A stretch of DNA of 64,000 bases from contig CAJYHN010000012.1 of NCBI GenBank assembly GCA_913774665.1, forward strand, positions 248,001-312,000. The letters run 5' to 3'. Origin of the DNA: an uncultured Microbacterium sp. (GTDB lineage Bacteria > Actinomycetota > Actinomycetes > Actinomycetales > Microbacteriaceae). Shown here in pieces: positions 1 through 8,165 of this stretch (position 1 is the first letter of the stretch; each line of letters opens with the position of its first letter). The notes under the pieces are model-generated. The model was not told the DNA's origin and did not search any database. It was given only the letters and a program-made list of their open reading frames with translations. The position numbers were made by a program, and so were the translations under genes.

Positions 1-638
1 GCCGCGATGCCCTGAGCGGTGAGACCGGCGTTCGGGGCGGCGGCGCCGGCGATGGCGATCATCGACTTGCCGTCGCCCGCGAGCTTCGCGCACTCGGCGT
101 AGAAGTCGTTCATGGTGGTGGGCCAGCTCGTGATCCCGTTCATGCCGGCTGTGCCCATGCTGGCGACGACGGCACCGATGGTGAAGTCCAACGGCTGGCC
201 GTACGTCTTGCCGTCGAGCTCGAAGAGCGTGTCGCTCCCGGTCGGCACGAGCGAGGTCGCCGTGTCGCCGAGCGGTTCGAAGAACCCGGCCTGGGCGAGG
301 GGGATCAGACCGCGCGAGTCACCGGCACCGGGTGCGGTGATGATGACGTCGGAAGCATTGCCCGCCTGCAGCTGCGTGCGGATGGTCTCCCCGTACTTGT
401 CGTTCGGGGTCGGGTTCGAGGTGATGGTGACGCCGGGATTCGCCGCCATGTACTCCTTGGCGAGCGTCTCGTACGGGCTCTCGAGGTTGTTGGAGGTGGC
501 GAAGGTGAAGGTGAAGGAGTTCGAATCGCCCCCGGCGTCTCCCGAGCCGGAGCCGGAGCAGCCGGCGAGGACGAGAGCGGCGGTGACGGGAAGAGCGAGA
601 AGACCTGCGATCCGTGTGACACGGCGATGCTGAGTCAT
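1..638 (-). CDS. ABC transporter substrate-binding lipoprotein, sugar type (partial)
   Basis: Reads from ATG at 638 leftward and is still open at base 1, so only about 212 N-terminal residues are present. Residues 1-26 form a lipoprotein signal peptide: MTQHRR, a hydrophobic stretch, then the lipobox LAGC with Cys26 followed by a Ser/Gly linker. The mature part (FATSNNLESPYETLAKEY..., then N-x-N-P-G-V-T-I, then DVIITAPGAGDSRGLIPLAQ) is typical of the extracellular family 1 sugar/oligosaccharide-binding proteins of CUT1-type ABC importers. It would catch a solute outside the membrane and deliver it to permeases that presumably lie left of the window. It is divergent from the LysR gene at 862 and next to glycoside catabolic genes, so a glycoside or sugar substrate is likely, but this is inference. 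Confidence 0.85.
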   Translation of the reverse strand, partial: MTQHRRVTRIAGLLALPVTAALVLAGCSGSGSGDAGGDSNSFTFTFATSNNLESPYETLAKEYMAANPGVTITSNPTPNDKYGETIRTQLQAGNASDVIITAPGAGDSRGLIPLAQAGFFEPLGDTATSLVPTGSDTLFELDGKTYGQPLDFTIGAVVASMGTAGMNGITSWPTTMNDFYAECAKLAGDGKSMIAIAGAAAPNAGLTAQGIA

Positions 639-729
639 GGCCAGCCTTTCTGACGACGTTGTCGGCGACCCCTTCGGTGGAGCGCCTGTGCTGTGTGACT
701 CAGTATCCGTGCGATCAGTAGAAAACGCA

Positions 730-757
730 CATAAGTCTTCGCGATGCAGCGCATAAG
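730..757. promoter_or_regulatory. Two CATAAG half-sites in the divergent lysR/lipoprotein spacer
   Basis: The 223-bp gap 639-861 between the divergent lipoprotein and LysR genes contains CATAAG at 730-735 and again at 752-757. The same hexamer forms one arm of a perfect inverted repeat (GCTTATG-N11-CATAAGC) ahead of the deglycosidase genes at 8166-8190. This suggests that the adjacent LysR protein binds here too. A second inverted arm is not obvious, so the site is weaker than the one at 8166. Confidence 0.4.
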
Positions 758-861
758 GCGTGACCGGTGGACCCGCATCGCCCCGAGAGATGCGCCCTAG
801 CCCGGACATAGACCGCATTGATACGATCGCCGCACAGCTTTCCCGAGCGGAGGATCACGCC

Positions 862-1803
862 GTGGTGACCGATCATTCGGCGCTCTCGCGCCTCGACCTC
901 AACCTCCTGGTGGCGCTCGACGCGTTGCTCACCGAGCGCAGCGTGACGCGCGCCGCCGAGAGTCTGCACCTGAGCCAGCCCGCCCTCAGCGCCTCTCTCG
1001 CGCGCCTGCGCACGCACTTCAACGACCAGATCCTCGCGCGTCGTGGCAACACCTACGAGCTCACGCCGTTCGCCGTCCGCCTGACCGATCACACGACAAC
1101 GGCCCTCGAAGCAGCCCGACGCGTGTTCGACAGCCAGGCGTCGTGGTCGCCCGCCGAGTCGACGCGGGAATTCTCGATCTACGGCTCCGACTACGGTTTC
1201 GTCACCGTCGGCACGGTCGTCTCGCAGCTGGCGGCCGAGCAGGCGCCCGGCGTGCGGTTCCGCTACATGCTGCACAACCCCGGCATCGTAGAAGACGCCG
1301 CGAACCGCCTGCGCTCGGCCGACGCCATGGTCATCCCGCACGGCCCCGTGTCGGAGCTGCCCTACCTCGACCTCTGGCAGGACGACTGGCTCGCGGTCGT
1401 GGCCGACGACAACGACGAGGTGGGCGAGTCGCTCACGATGCAGAACCTCGCCGACCTGCCGTGGGTGCTCACCTTCCAGTCGCGTTCGGCCTTCACCTCG
1501 GCCGCCCGACAGATCCAGCAACTCGGTGTCGAACCGCACATCGAGGTGGTGCTGGAGAGCTTCCTCTCGGTGGGGCACTTCGTCAGTGGAACGCGGCGCG
1601 TGGGACTCGTGCAGTCCGCCCTCGCCCCCCACCTGCTGCGCATCGGCGGCATCCGCGTGGTCCCCCTGCCGTTCGCGGCGACGCCGATCGTCAGCGCCCT
1701 GTGGTGGCACCCTTCGCACAACCGCGATCCCGAGCACGAGTGGATGCGCGGCCTCTTCGCCGAGGCCGGTCGCGTGATCGCCGCGGGTCACGCCCCGCAG
1801 TAA
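862..1803 (+). CDS. LysR-type transcriptional regulator
   Basis: 313 residues from GTG at 862, the normal length for the family. I prefer this start, or the adjacent GTG at 865, because CGGAGGA at 848-854 is well placed and residues before it are unlike the family. Residues 8-65 (LSRLDLNLLVALDALLTERS, then VTRAAESLHLSQPALSASLARLR) are the winged helix-turn-helix. The remainder is a periplasmic-binding-like effector domain resembling the NodD/NahR branch, which often senses aromatic compounds. It lies between a divergent import lipoprotein and an aromatic monooxygenase and probably responds to the aromatic or glycoside substrate of this locus. The candidate operator GCTTATG-N11-CATAAGC at 8166-8190 has the T-N11-A form expected for LysR proteins. 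Confidence 0.9.
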   Translation: MVTDHSALSRLDLNLLVALDALLTERSVTRAAESLHLSQPALSASLARLRTHFNDQILARRGNTYELTPFAVRLTDHTTTALEAARRVFDSQASWSPAESTREFSIYGSDYGFVTVGTVVSQLAAEQAPGVRFRYMLHNPGIVEDAANRLRSADAMVIPHGPVSELPYLDLWQDDWLAVVADDNDEVGESLTMQNLADLPWVLTFQSRSAFTSAARQIQQLGVEPHIEVVLESFLSVGHFVSGTRRVGLVQSALAPHLLRIGGIRVVPLPFAATPIVSALWWHPSHNRDPEHEWMRGLFAEAGRVIAAGHAPQ

Positions 1804-1902
1804 GACGGGCGGATGCCGCCCGCATCACCGATCGTGATGGACGGCATCCACGGCGGTCGGGGTGCGATCGTTGTGCGCGCGCCCGGCCCGTCCGTAGCCT
1901 GA

Positions 1903-1924
1903 AATCAGAATCAACGTTCTGATT
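1903..1924. promoter_or_regulatory. Inverted-repeat operator ahead of the monooxygenase operon
   Basis: AATCAGAA-N6-TTCTGATT, eight perfectly paired bases on each side, 53 bp before the monooxygenase start. The size and symmetry fit a TetR-family operator, and the TetR gene at 4615 is the last gene of the operon that would start here. The pairing of regulator and site is inference. Confidence 0.5.
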
Positions 1925-1976
1925 CGGTGAGGCACGCACCCCGCGGGCCCGGCCGTCCGCTCGAGGAGGAGCACCC

Positions 1977-3140
1977 ATGTCGACCCCGTTGAGAATCCTG
2001 ATCGTCGGTGCGGGCATCGGCGGCCTCACCACGGCATCCGCCCTCGCCCGGATCGGTGCGCACGTCGATGTCATCGACGACAAGCCCGAGATCAGCGTCG
2101 CCGGCGTCGGATTCGGCCTCCGCATCAACGGCCTGCGCGCGGTGCGCGAGATCGGACTGCTCGACGACGTCCTCGAGATCGGCCACCCCGCCCCGGGCAT
2201 CGACAACTACGACGCCGACGGCACCCTGCTGAGCACGATGAGCTACGGCACCCGCGACGAGGGCCTGCCGGGGTGCGTGACGATGTCGCGCATGGCGTTC
2301 CTCGAGATGGCCGCGCGCCACGCCCTCGCCAACGGCGCCGTGTTCCACATGAGCACGACCGTCGCCGACATCGCCCAGGATGCCGACAGGGCGACCGTGA
2401 CGTTCAACACCGGCGACAGCGCCGACTACGACCTCGTGCTCGGCTTCGACGGGCTGAACTCCCAGATCCGCCGCGAGTACTTCGGCGAGAAGTACGCTCC
2501 GCGCCCGGTGGGCGGGGTCGCCTGGCGCGCGGGGCTCCCCAACCGCCGCAGGATCATGCAGCCGATCATCTGCCAGGGCTACGGCGGCAAGATCATGCTC
2601 ACGCCCCTGTCGGAAGACACCATGTACATGGTGCTCACCGTGGCCGAGGAGGGCCGCCCGCGCTACGACGCGAGCAAGATGGCCGAGATCATGCACGATC
2701 GCGCCGCCTCGCTCACGCGCGGATCGGCCTTCCTCGCCGACGCCCTCGACGACGTCCGTCACGCCGAGAACGTCGCCTACACCCCGTACTCGACGGTGTG
2801 GGTGCCCTACCCGTGGTTCCGCGGACGCATCATGATCCTGGGCGACGCCGCCCACACGATGACGCCCTACCTGGGATCGGGAGCGGCGATGAGCATCGAG
2901 GACGGCGTCGTGCTCGCCCAGGAGCTCGCGAAGGACCAGTCGCTGCTCGACGCCCAGCTCGAGTTCATGAAGCGCCGCCTCCCCCGGGTGCGCGCGGTGC
3001 ACGAGCGTTCGATCGAGTCGATGCTCGAGGAGTTCGACTCGGTCACCGACGAGACCTACCGCGCGCGCATCGAGCACCTCCGTCACGACGAGCCGATCGC
3101 GAACGAGTACGCGAACCGCCTCCTGCGGATGCCCTACTGA
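1977..3140 (+). CDS. FAD-dependent aromatic monooxygenase (PHBH fold)
   Basis: 387 residues, usual length for single-component flavoprotein hydroxylases. The start is set by GAGGAGG at 1960-1966. It has an N-terminal Rossmann motif GAGIGG near residue 12 and the second FAD motif GDAAHTMTPYLGSGAAMSIEDG near residues 289-310. Such enzymes hydroxylate an aromatic ring with NAD(P)H and O2. The family is too broad to name a substrate. Position suggests action on the phenolic aglycone, before or beside the protocatechuate route encoded at 8.2-14.6 kb. It is first in an operon with the GH39-like gene (17-bp gap) and the TetR gene. Confidence 0.85.
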   Translation: MSTPLRILIVGAGIGGLTTASALARIGAHVDVIDDKPEISVAGVGFGLRINGLRAVREIGLLDDVLEIGHPAPGIDNYDADGTLLSTMSYGTRDEGLPGCVTMSRMAFLEMAARHALANGAVFHMSTTVADIAQDADRATVTFNTGDSADYDLVLGFDGLNSQIRREYFGEKYAPRPVGGVAWRAGLPNRRRIMQPIICQGYGGKIMLTPLSEDTMYMVLTVAEEGRPRYDASKMAEIMHDRAASLTRGSAFLADALDDVRHAENVAYTPYSTVWVPYPWFRGRIMILGDAAHTMTPYLGSGAAMSIEDGVVLAQELAKDQSLLDAQLEFMKRRLPRVRAVHERSIESMLEEFDSVTDETYRARIEHLRHDEPIANEYANRLLRMPY

Positions 3141-3157
3141 GACCCCGAGGAGACACC

Positions 3158-4594
3158 GTGTCGCACACCCCCACCCGCACCCTCGTCGTGGACGCCGCCC
3201 GCGAGAGCACCTTCCGCTCGCTCAACGGCGTCGGCGGCGTGCCCGGCCCCGTCGCGGCCTATCCCGACTTCCCCGACATGACCCCGCTGTGGCGCGAGGC
3301 GGGGGTGACCCTCGTGCGCTCGTTCGACTGGGTCTCGCGCCTCGACACCCGCGACGACCCCACGAGCCTCTTCCCCGACTGGAGCGCCGACCCCGACGAC
3401 CCGGCCAGCTACAACTTCGCCGCGACCGACGCGTGGGTCGACGCGGTTCACTCCATCGGCGCCGAGGTGCTGTTCACCGTGGCCAGCTCGATCCCGAAGA
3501 ACAAGCTTCCCGCCGACGACGTCGAGGTGTACGGCCGGGTCGTCGAGCACATCGTCCGGCACTACTCCCAGGGGTGGGCGGGCGGCCCGGCGACGCCCGT
3601 GCGCCTCTACGAGTTCGGCGATCAGCCCGACTTCGGGCCGCTGCACTTCGCCGGGCGACCGGAGGAGTTCTACGCGATGTACCGCGCCTTCTGCGAGGCG
3701 GTGCACCGCGTCGACGCATCCCTGACCGTCGGGGGACCCTCGGTCGCCTTCTCGCTCGAGGCCGACTCGCCCTACCGCGAGGGTTTTCTGGAGTTCGTGC
3801 GCGAGAACGACCTGCCGCTGCACTTCTTCTCGTTCCTGTGGTTCACCGACGGCAGTCGCGATCCGATGGACTACCGCTACGTGGCGCGCGAGCTGCGCGC
3901 GGTGCTCGACGATCACGGGTTCACCGACACCGCCCTGACGCTCAGCTACTGGAACTACCTCGCGGTGCCCAGCAGCACCGCACCGGCGCCGGAGAAGGGC
4001 GCGTTCATGGCGGCCACCGCGATCGCCCTGCAGGACACGGTCATCGACCACGCGTTCTTCTTCCGCGCCGACACCGGCCGCGACCCGCACTACGGATTCG
4101 TCGACCCGGGCGGGGTCGGCGATGTCGACGGGCGCCCCGATGAGCGCTCGCGCGCGCTCGTCCTCGCGGGTCGGGCGCTGACCGGGCGGCGACTGGAGGC
4201 CACCGGGGGCGACGAGTCGGGGCTGGCGGTCGCCGCCGGGCGCGACGGTGACACCGTCCGCGTCCTCGTGACGAACTACGTCGCCCCCGACAGCGCCCTC
4301 TCCCCGCGCGCCGAGGACCGTTTCACCTTCCGCATCCCGATCGGGGAGCAGCGCATCGAGCTGGGGCTCACGCTCCCGCCGCAGCGCCTGGACCTGGCAT
4401 CCGCGGGGGTGGAACGGGTGAGCCTCGACCTCCGGAACCTCCCCTGGGCGGATACCACCGTGCAGGCCACCGTCACGTCGCTGTCCGGCGAGGTCGACGG
4501 GCCCTCCCCCGTCGCGGTGTCGGCGGAGGGGAGCCTGCGGATGGAGCTCGCCCTGGAGCCGCAGTCCGTGTTCCTCGTGGAACTGACCGCCTGA
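3158..4594 (+). CDS. GH39-like TIM-barrel protein lacking the catalytic glutamates
   Basis: 478 residues from GTG at 3158, with CGAGGAG at 3146-3152. The barrel shows the layout of GH39 (beta-xylosidase/iduronidase) proteins: a G-V-G-G-V-P-G-P start, VTLVRSFDW near residue 50, and the strand YEFGDQPDFG at 151-160 followed by F-A-G-R-P-E-E-F and VGGPSV. In clan A enzymes the acid/base sits in an N-E-P motif, but here the position reads D155-Q156-P157. The strand that normally carries the nucleophile reads TLSYWNY (261-267), with Tyr/Ser instead of Glu. A beta-sandwich-like tail covers about residues 370-478. There is no signal peptide, so it is cytoplasmic. It may be a non-hydrolytic relative that binds or processes a glycoside in another way. 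Family placement is moderately sure; loss of catalysis is inferred from motifs alone. Confidence 0.65.
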   Translation: MSHTPTRTLVVDAARESTFRSLNGVGGVPGPVAAYPDFPDMTPLWREAGVTLVRSFDWVSRLDTRDDPTSLFPDWSADPDDPASYNFAATDAWVDAVHSIGAEVLFTVASSIPKNKLPADDVEVYGRVVEHIVRHYSQGWAGGPATPVRLYEFGDQPDFGPLHFAGRPEEFYAMYRAFCEAVHRVDASLTVGGPSVAFSLEADSPYREGFLEFVRENDLPLHFFSFLWFTDGSRDPMDYRYVARELRAVLDDHGFTDTALTLSYWNYLAVPSSTAPAPEKGAFMAATAIALQDTVIDHAFFFRADTGRDPHYGFVDPGGVGDVDGRPDERSRALVLAGRALTGRRLEATGGDESGLAVAAGRDGDTVRVLVTNYVAPDSALSPRAEDRFTFRIPIGEQRIELGLTLPPQRLDLASAGVERVSLDLRNLPWADTTVQATVTSLSGEVDGPSPVAVSAEGSLRMELALEPQSVFLVELTA

Positions 4595-4614
4595 GCCCGG
4601 AGCCGGGGAGAGCG

Positions 4615-5265
4615 ATGGCCACGAGGGACGGAGCGAGCGGGGTGACCGAGCCCAAGCAGCGACGAAGTCGCGACTCGTTCGCGAAGGTGCGCGCCGCCGT
4701 CCTCGCCCTGCTGCACGAGCGCGGCACCGGTCAGTTCTCGCTCGCCGAGGTCAGCGCGCGCGCCGAGGTGTCCATCGGCTCGATCTACGGCCGGGTCTCG
4801 GGCAAGGCCGAACTGCTGCGCCTGATCCAGGCGCAGGAGTTCGACCGTCTCGATGTCGAGACCGCCGAACGCGTCGCGGCCGCCGGCACCGGCGCGACGG
4901 ACTTCGAGACGGCGACGGCCGAGATCGTCGCGGTCTACGCCGGCATCCTTCGCGAGAACCGCGATCTGCTCTCCCCCTTCTTCGTGATGGGGGTGGACGA
5001 CGTCGAGATCCTCGCGCGCGGTCGACGCTCCGGCGACGCCGGGCAGGCCGTCTTCGTCCGCGCCCTTCTCACCGCGGCCTCCGCACACGGCGTCACGCTG
5101 TCGGACGACGACGCCGTCTGGGCGTTCGAGGTCTTCTACAGCCTGTGCGTGCGGTATCTCGGCCTCGGTGTGACGGCGACCGCGACGCCGCACGATGCTT
5201 ACCGGTGGTCGGAGCTGCTCGAGCGACTGACGCGCACGGTGTTCCTGACGCTGTCGGCCGCCTGA
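4615..5265 (+). CDS. TetR/AcrR family transcriptional regulator
   Basis: 216 residues, ATG at 4615 after GGGGAG, 20 bp behind the GH39-like gene and so in the same operon. The N-terminal helix-turn-helix covers about residues 20-65 (GTGQFSLAEVSARAEVSIGS, then IYGRVSGKAELLRLIQ). The C-terminal ligand domain is not diagnostic. It probably autoregulates the monooxygenase operon through the inverted repeat at 1903-1924. The effector is unknown; an aglycone or a ring-cleavage intermediate is plausible. Confidence 0.85.
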   Translation: MATRDGASGVTEPKQRRSRDSFAKVRAAVLALLHERGTGQFSLAEVSARAEVSIGSIYGRVSGKAELLRLIQAQEFDRLDVETAERVAAAGTGATDFETATAEIVAVYAGILRENRDLLSPFFVMGVDDVEILARGRRSGDAGQAVFVRALLTAASAHGVTLSDDDAVWAFEVFYSLCVRYLGLGVTATATPHDAYRWSELLERLTRTVFLTLSAA

Positions 5266-5277
5266 CGCCCGACGTGC

Positions 5278-5320
5278 CGGGGGCGTCCACATCCGATCCA
5301 TCCGGATGAGAACGCCCCCG
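5278..5320. terminator. Hairpin between convergent tetR and deglycosidase genes
   Basis: CGGGGGCGT at 5278-5286 pairs with ACGCCCCCG at 5312-5320, with an inner CATCCG/CGGATG stem. It lies in the 73-bp gap between two genes facing each other, so it could stop transcription from both sides. There is no clear run of T. Confidence 0.55.
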
Positions 5321-5338
5321 ATCCTCTCGAGAGGAGGG

Positions 5339-6814
5339 TCACCCCACGGGCACCGCCCGCATCGCCGACCGGATGAGGTCGTGCTGACGACGCACGAGCA
5401 GCAGCGGGTCGACCTCGCCGAGCTCGGCGAACGCGTGCCCCTCCCACTCGCTCGACCAGAAGCCGCGGTACCCGCCCTCGACGAACACGCGCACGAGCTC
5501 GGGATAGTCGATCGCGGGCTCCTGGCCGGCGTCGTCGATGTCGTAGAACTTCGCGTGCACGTGCAGGATCTGCGGCATGATGTCGACCCACTCCCGGGGG
5601 TCGACGTGCCCGTGCATGTTGAAGGCCAGGTGCGCGAAGGCGCCCAGCCGGCCCGGGTCGACGTCCCGCCCGCGGAGGTACGCGATGAACTCCTGCTGAC
5701 GCGCCTGCATCGTGGCATCCGTCGCCCAGATCCCCTGCAGCGTCTCGACCGCCGCGTCGTCGAGGCCCGCGCGGCGCACGGCCCGCAGCAGGGTCGGCGA
5801 CATCGCGTGCATGGTGGAGGAGAAGTCGGCGACGAAGCCGAGCAGCGGGGAGTCGAGCTCGGCGTAGGTCTCGCGCACGCGCAGGATCGCCTCGGAGTTC
5901 GGACCCATCGGTGCGTGGATCTCGTACGCGAGCTTCAGGTCGAGGTCTTCGGCGATCGGCAGCAGGCGCCGCAGCAGCTCGGGCTTGGCGCTCTGGATGC
6001 GCACGAGCGGGAACCCGAGCTTTTTCGCCCCCTCGAACATGAGAGTCGAGAACGCGAACTCCTCGTCGGGCGTCATGTCGCGATCGCGGCGGCGCCCCAT
6101 GTCGAGGTTCGCCCCGAACGAGCTCTCCACGAACCCGTGCCGGTCGAACGCCGCGCGCCACGTGCGCACGAAATCGTCGCCGACGACGGGGTAGGTCGGA
6201 ACCATCTGGGATGCCACGATCTCGATGCCCGGGCCGATCCCGAGCTCCGCGACGCGGTCGAGCAGACCGTCGACGTCGAAGTACCCCGCGCGGAACTCCG
6301 CGCTGGCCGAATACAGCGTCAGGCCGAGCTGGAAGGGGTCGTCCTCTGCCGCCGGCGGCGGGGGCGCGACGTCCGACACGAGGGCCGGGATGCCGGCATC
6401 CGCGTCGACGACCGTGAGCGTGCGCACGTCGTGCACGACGTTGGGCACGTACATGCCGGGGCCGCCGTCCTGCCCGGGCGCGATCTGCATGTAGGGCAGG
6501 CGGAGCTCGCCGTGCAGCACGACGTCGTGGGTCTCGCCCAGGGCGACGGGGGCGTCGCGGCGGGCGATGAGCAGCGGGTGCTCCTGCAGGAACCACAGGC
6601 GTTCGCTCTGCGCGGGCAGCTCGTCGAGACCGTACGAGGTGTCACCGAACTCCACGCGGAGGTCGGCGGCATCCACCTGATCCCCGTCGACGGTGAGGGC
6701 GAGGGTCGTGACCGACGAGAGCCAGAGGCTGCGGTACCAGGGGATCGTCAGGCGCAGCGCGAGCCCGTCGGGGTGCGCGCGCAGGCTGTCGTCGTGGATG
6801 AGTCCGTTGGGCAC
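5339..6814 (-). CDS. Fused C-glycoside deglycosidase-like protein, beta-type domain plus alpha-type TIM barrel (copy 1)
   Basis: 491 residues. Residues 1-130 (IHDDSLRAH, then LRLTIPWYRSLWLSSVTTLA, VDGDQVDAADLRV, LDELPAQSERLWFLQ, ending in a beta-rich ELRLPYMQIAPG) match the DUF6379/C-glycoside deglycosidase beta-subunit family. After a proline linker, residues 160-491 form a xylose-isomerase-like sugar isomerase/epimerase TIM barrel, the fold of the deglycosidase alpha subunit. Metal-site candidates are E298 (in YEIHAPM, with H300 as possible base), D330, H420 (HVHAKF) and E456 (WSSEWEG). In characterised systems two separate subunits cleave the C-C bond of a 3-keto-C-glycoside; here they are one chain. 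The start lies 9 bp after the end of the second copy, so the two are co-transcribed. Activity on C-glycosides is inference from family. Confidence 0.72.
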   Translation of the reverse strand: MPNGLIHDDSLRAHPDGLALRLTIPWYRSLWLSSVTTLALTVDGDQVDAADLRVEFGDTSYGLDELPAQSERLWFLQEHPLLIARRDAPVALGETHDVVLHGELRLPYMQIAPGQDGGPGMYVPNVVHDVRTLTVVDADAGIPALVSDVAPPPPAAEDDPFQLGLTLYSASAEFRAGYFDVDGLLDRVAELGIGPGIEIVASQMVPTYPVVGDDFVRTWRAAFDRHGFVESSFGANLDMGRRRDRDMTPDEEFAFSTLMFEGAKKLGFPLVRIQSAKPELLRRLLPIAEDLDLKLAYEIHAPMGPNSEAILRVRETYAELDSPLLGFVADFSSTMHAMSPTLLRAVRRAGLDDAAVETLQGIWATDATMQARQQEFIAYLRGRDVDPGRLGAFAHLAFNMHGHVDPREWVDIMPQILHVHAKFYDIDDAGQEPAIDYPELVRVFVEGGYRGFWSSEWEGHAFAELGEVDPLLLVRRQHDLIRSAMRAVPVG

Positions 6815-6823
6815 GTCGATCCC

Positions 6824-8125
6824 TCAGAGCCGATCGGCGATCTGGCGGATGAGCGAGTGTTGACGGCGCACCTGCTCGATCGAGCGCCACGGCTCGCGCT
6901 CGCCCTCGTACTCGCTGGAGAGGTAGCCGGTGTACCCGGCGTCCTTGAGCGCCCGGAGCACGGGCTCCCACGGGATCTGCTTGTCGTCGAGGTTCTCGTC
7001 GATGTCGTGGAACTTCGCCTGGATGAAGACCACGTTGTCGATGACGTCGAACACGTCGGTCGGGTCGACGTGGATGCCGTCGAGGAACGCCGGGCGCTGG
7101 CCCGGCAGCTCGCCGGGCTTGAGCGGGATCGGGCGGTCCTGGAAGATGCCCGTGTCGAGCAGGAGGCCGAAGTGCTTCGTTCCGGTGCGGCGGATGAGCG
7201 CGATGTAGTCGTCGACGACCTCGTGCTTGATCGGGGTCGGCGAGTGGATCTCGGGGCAGATGATCACGTCGAGCTCTTCGGCGAGAGGAAGGGAGGCCTC
7301 GACGACCTCGGTCCAGATCGGGTGCGGGATGAGGTCGCTCGAGACGACGCCGATCTTGGGTCGCACGAAGCGGAAGCCGAGGCGCTTGGCCAGGCGCAGG
7401 TCGCGCTGCAGAGCCGCGGCGCCCTCCTCGACGGTCATGTCGCGACCGTTCGGGCCGCTGGAGTGCAGGCGGGTGTCGATCCACGAGCCCATGTTGGTCG
7501 GCTCGAGGCCGTACTTCTGCAGGAGCGCGAACCACTGCTCGACCCACTCGTCCGAGGGGTGCGGGTAGTTCGGCACGTGCGCCTCGCCGAGGATCTCGAT
7601 CCCCGTCGCGCCGAGGTCGGCGATCGAGGCCATGGCGGTCTCGAGGTCCATGACGGTGCCGTAGTCGGTCATGTAGCTGTAGAGCGAAACGCCGTAGCGG
7701 AAGGGGGCACCGGATGCCTCGGGGGCGAGCGTGACGTGCTTGGTGACCCGATAGGTGCTCGGCTGGTGCTCCTGGGGGATGTACGACATCCGCAGCCGCA
7801 GCTCGATCGACAGCTCGTGCACGCCGTCGGGGAGGCCCCCGGTCAGGGGCACGAAGATGACGGCCGCGTCCTCGAGCGGCCAGCGGACGCCTTCGCCGTC
7901 CCACAGCTCGGCGAGCGAGTACTGCTGTCCCTGGAGCGTCCACAGCGGTACGTCCGGGGCGACGTCGACCAAGCCCGGGATGCTGACGCCGATCCCGTCG
8001 ATCAGCGAGGCCGCCATGCCGCGGTACGACGGCATCCTGACGCGGAACTGGAAGCCGGTGATCTCGCCGCCCTCGCGGACGTTGCGGAATCCGATGGACT
8101 GGATGAGGTCTCTTTCGAGAAGCAT
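6824..8125 (-). CDS. Fused C-glycoside deglycosidase-like protein, beta-type domain plus alpha-type TIM barrel (copy 2)
   Basis: 433 residues, first gene of the operon. Residues 1-130 (SIGFRNVREGGEITGFQFRV, RMPSYRGMAASLIDGIGVSI, LAELWDGEG, LTGGLPDGVHELSIELRLRM) are an even closer match to the DUF6379/deglycosidase beta-subunit pattern than copy 1. Residues 140-433 form the TIM barrel with ILGEAHVPNYPHP, E292-x-H294 (PEIHSPT), D324 (LLLDTG) and E405 (SSEYEGE). At the strand where copy 1 has HAKFYDID this protein reads QAKFHDID, so Q369 replaces the expected metal-binding histidine and H373 appears four residues later. The copies are clearly divergent paralogues rather than a recent duplication and may act on different glycosides. 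A LysR-type box lies 41 bp upstream. Confidence 0.72.
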   Translation of the reverse strand: MLLERDLIQSIGFRNVREGGEITGFQFRVRMPSYRGMAASLIDGIGVSIPGLVDVAPDVPLWTLQGQQYSLAELWDGEGVRWPLEDAAVIFVPLTGGLPDGVHELSIELRLRMSYIPQEHQPSTYRVTKHVTLAPEASGAPFRYGVSLYSYMTDYGTVMDLETAMASIADLGATGIEILGEAHVPNYPHPSDEWVEQWFALLQKYGLEPTNMGSWIDTRLHSSGPNGRDMTVEEGAAALQRDLRLAKRLGFRFVRPKIGVVSSDLIPHPIWTEVVEASLPLAEELDVIICPEIHSPTPIKHEVVDDYIALIRRTGTKHFGLLLDTGIFQDRPIPLKPGELPGQRPAFLDGIHVDPTDVFDVIDNVVFIQAKFHDIDENLDDKQIPWEPVLRALKDAGYTGYLSSEYEGEREPWRSIEQVRRQHSLIRQIADRL

Positions 8126-8165
8126 CGTCGCTCACTCTCTGTGGGGTTCGCCTTCGACGCTACCC

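Noticed and set aside
715..1791. A 358-residue minus-strand frame opposite the LysR gene
   Set aside because: No recognisable family, and it overlaps the divergent promoter region of two well-supported genes.
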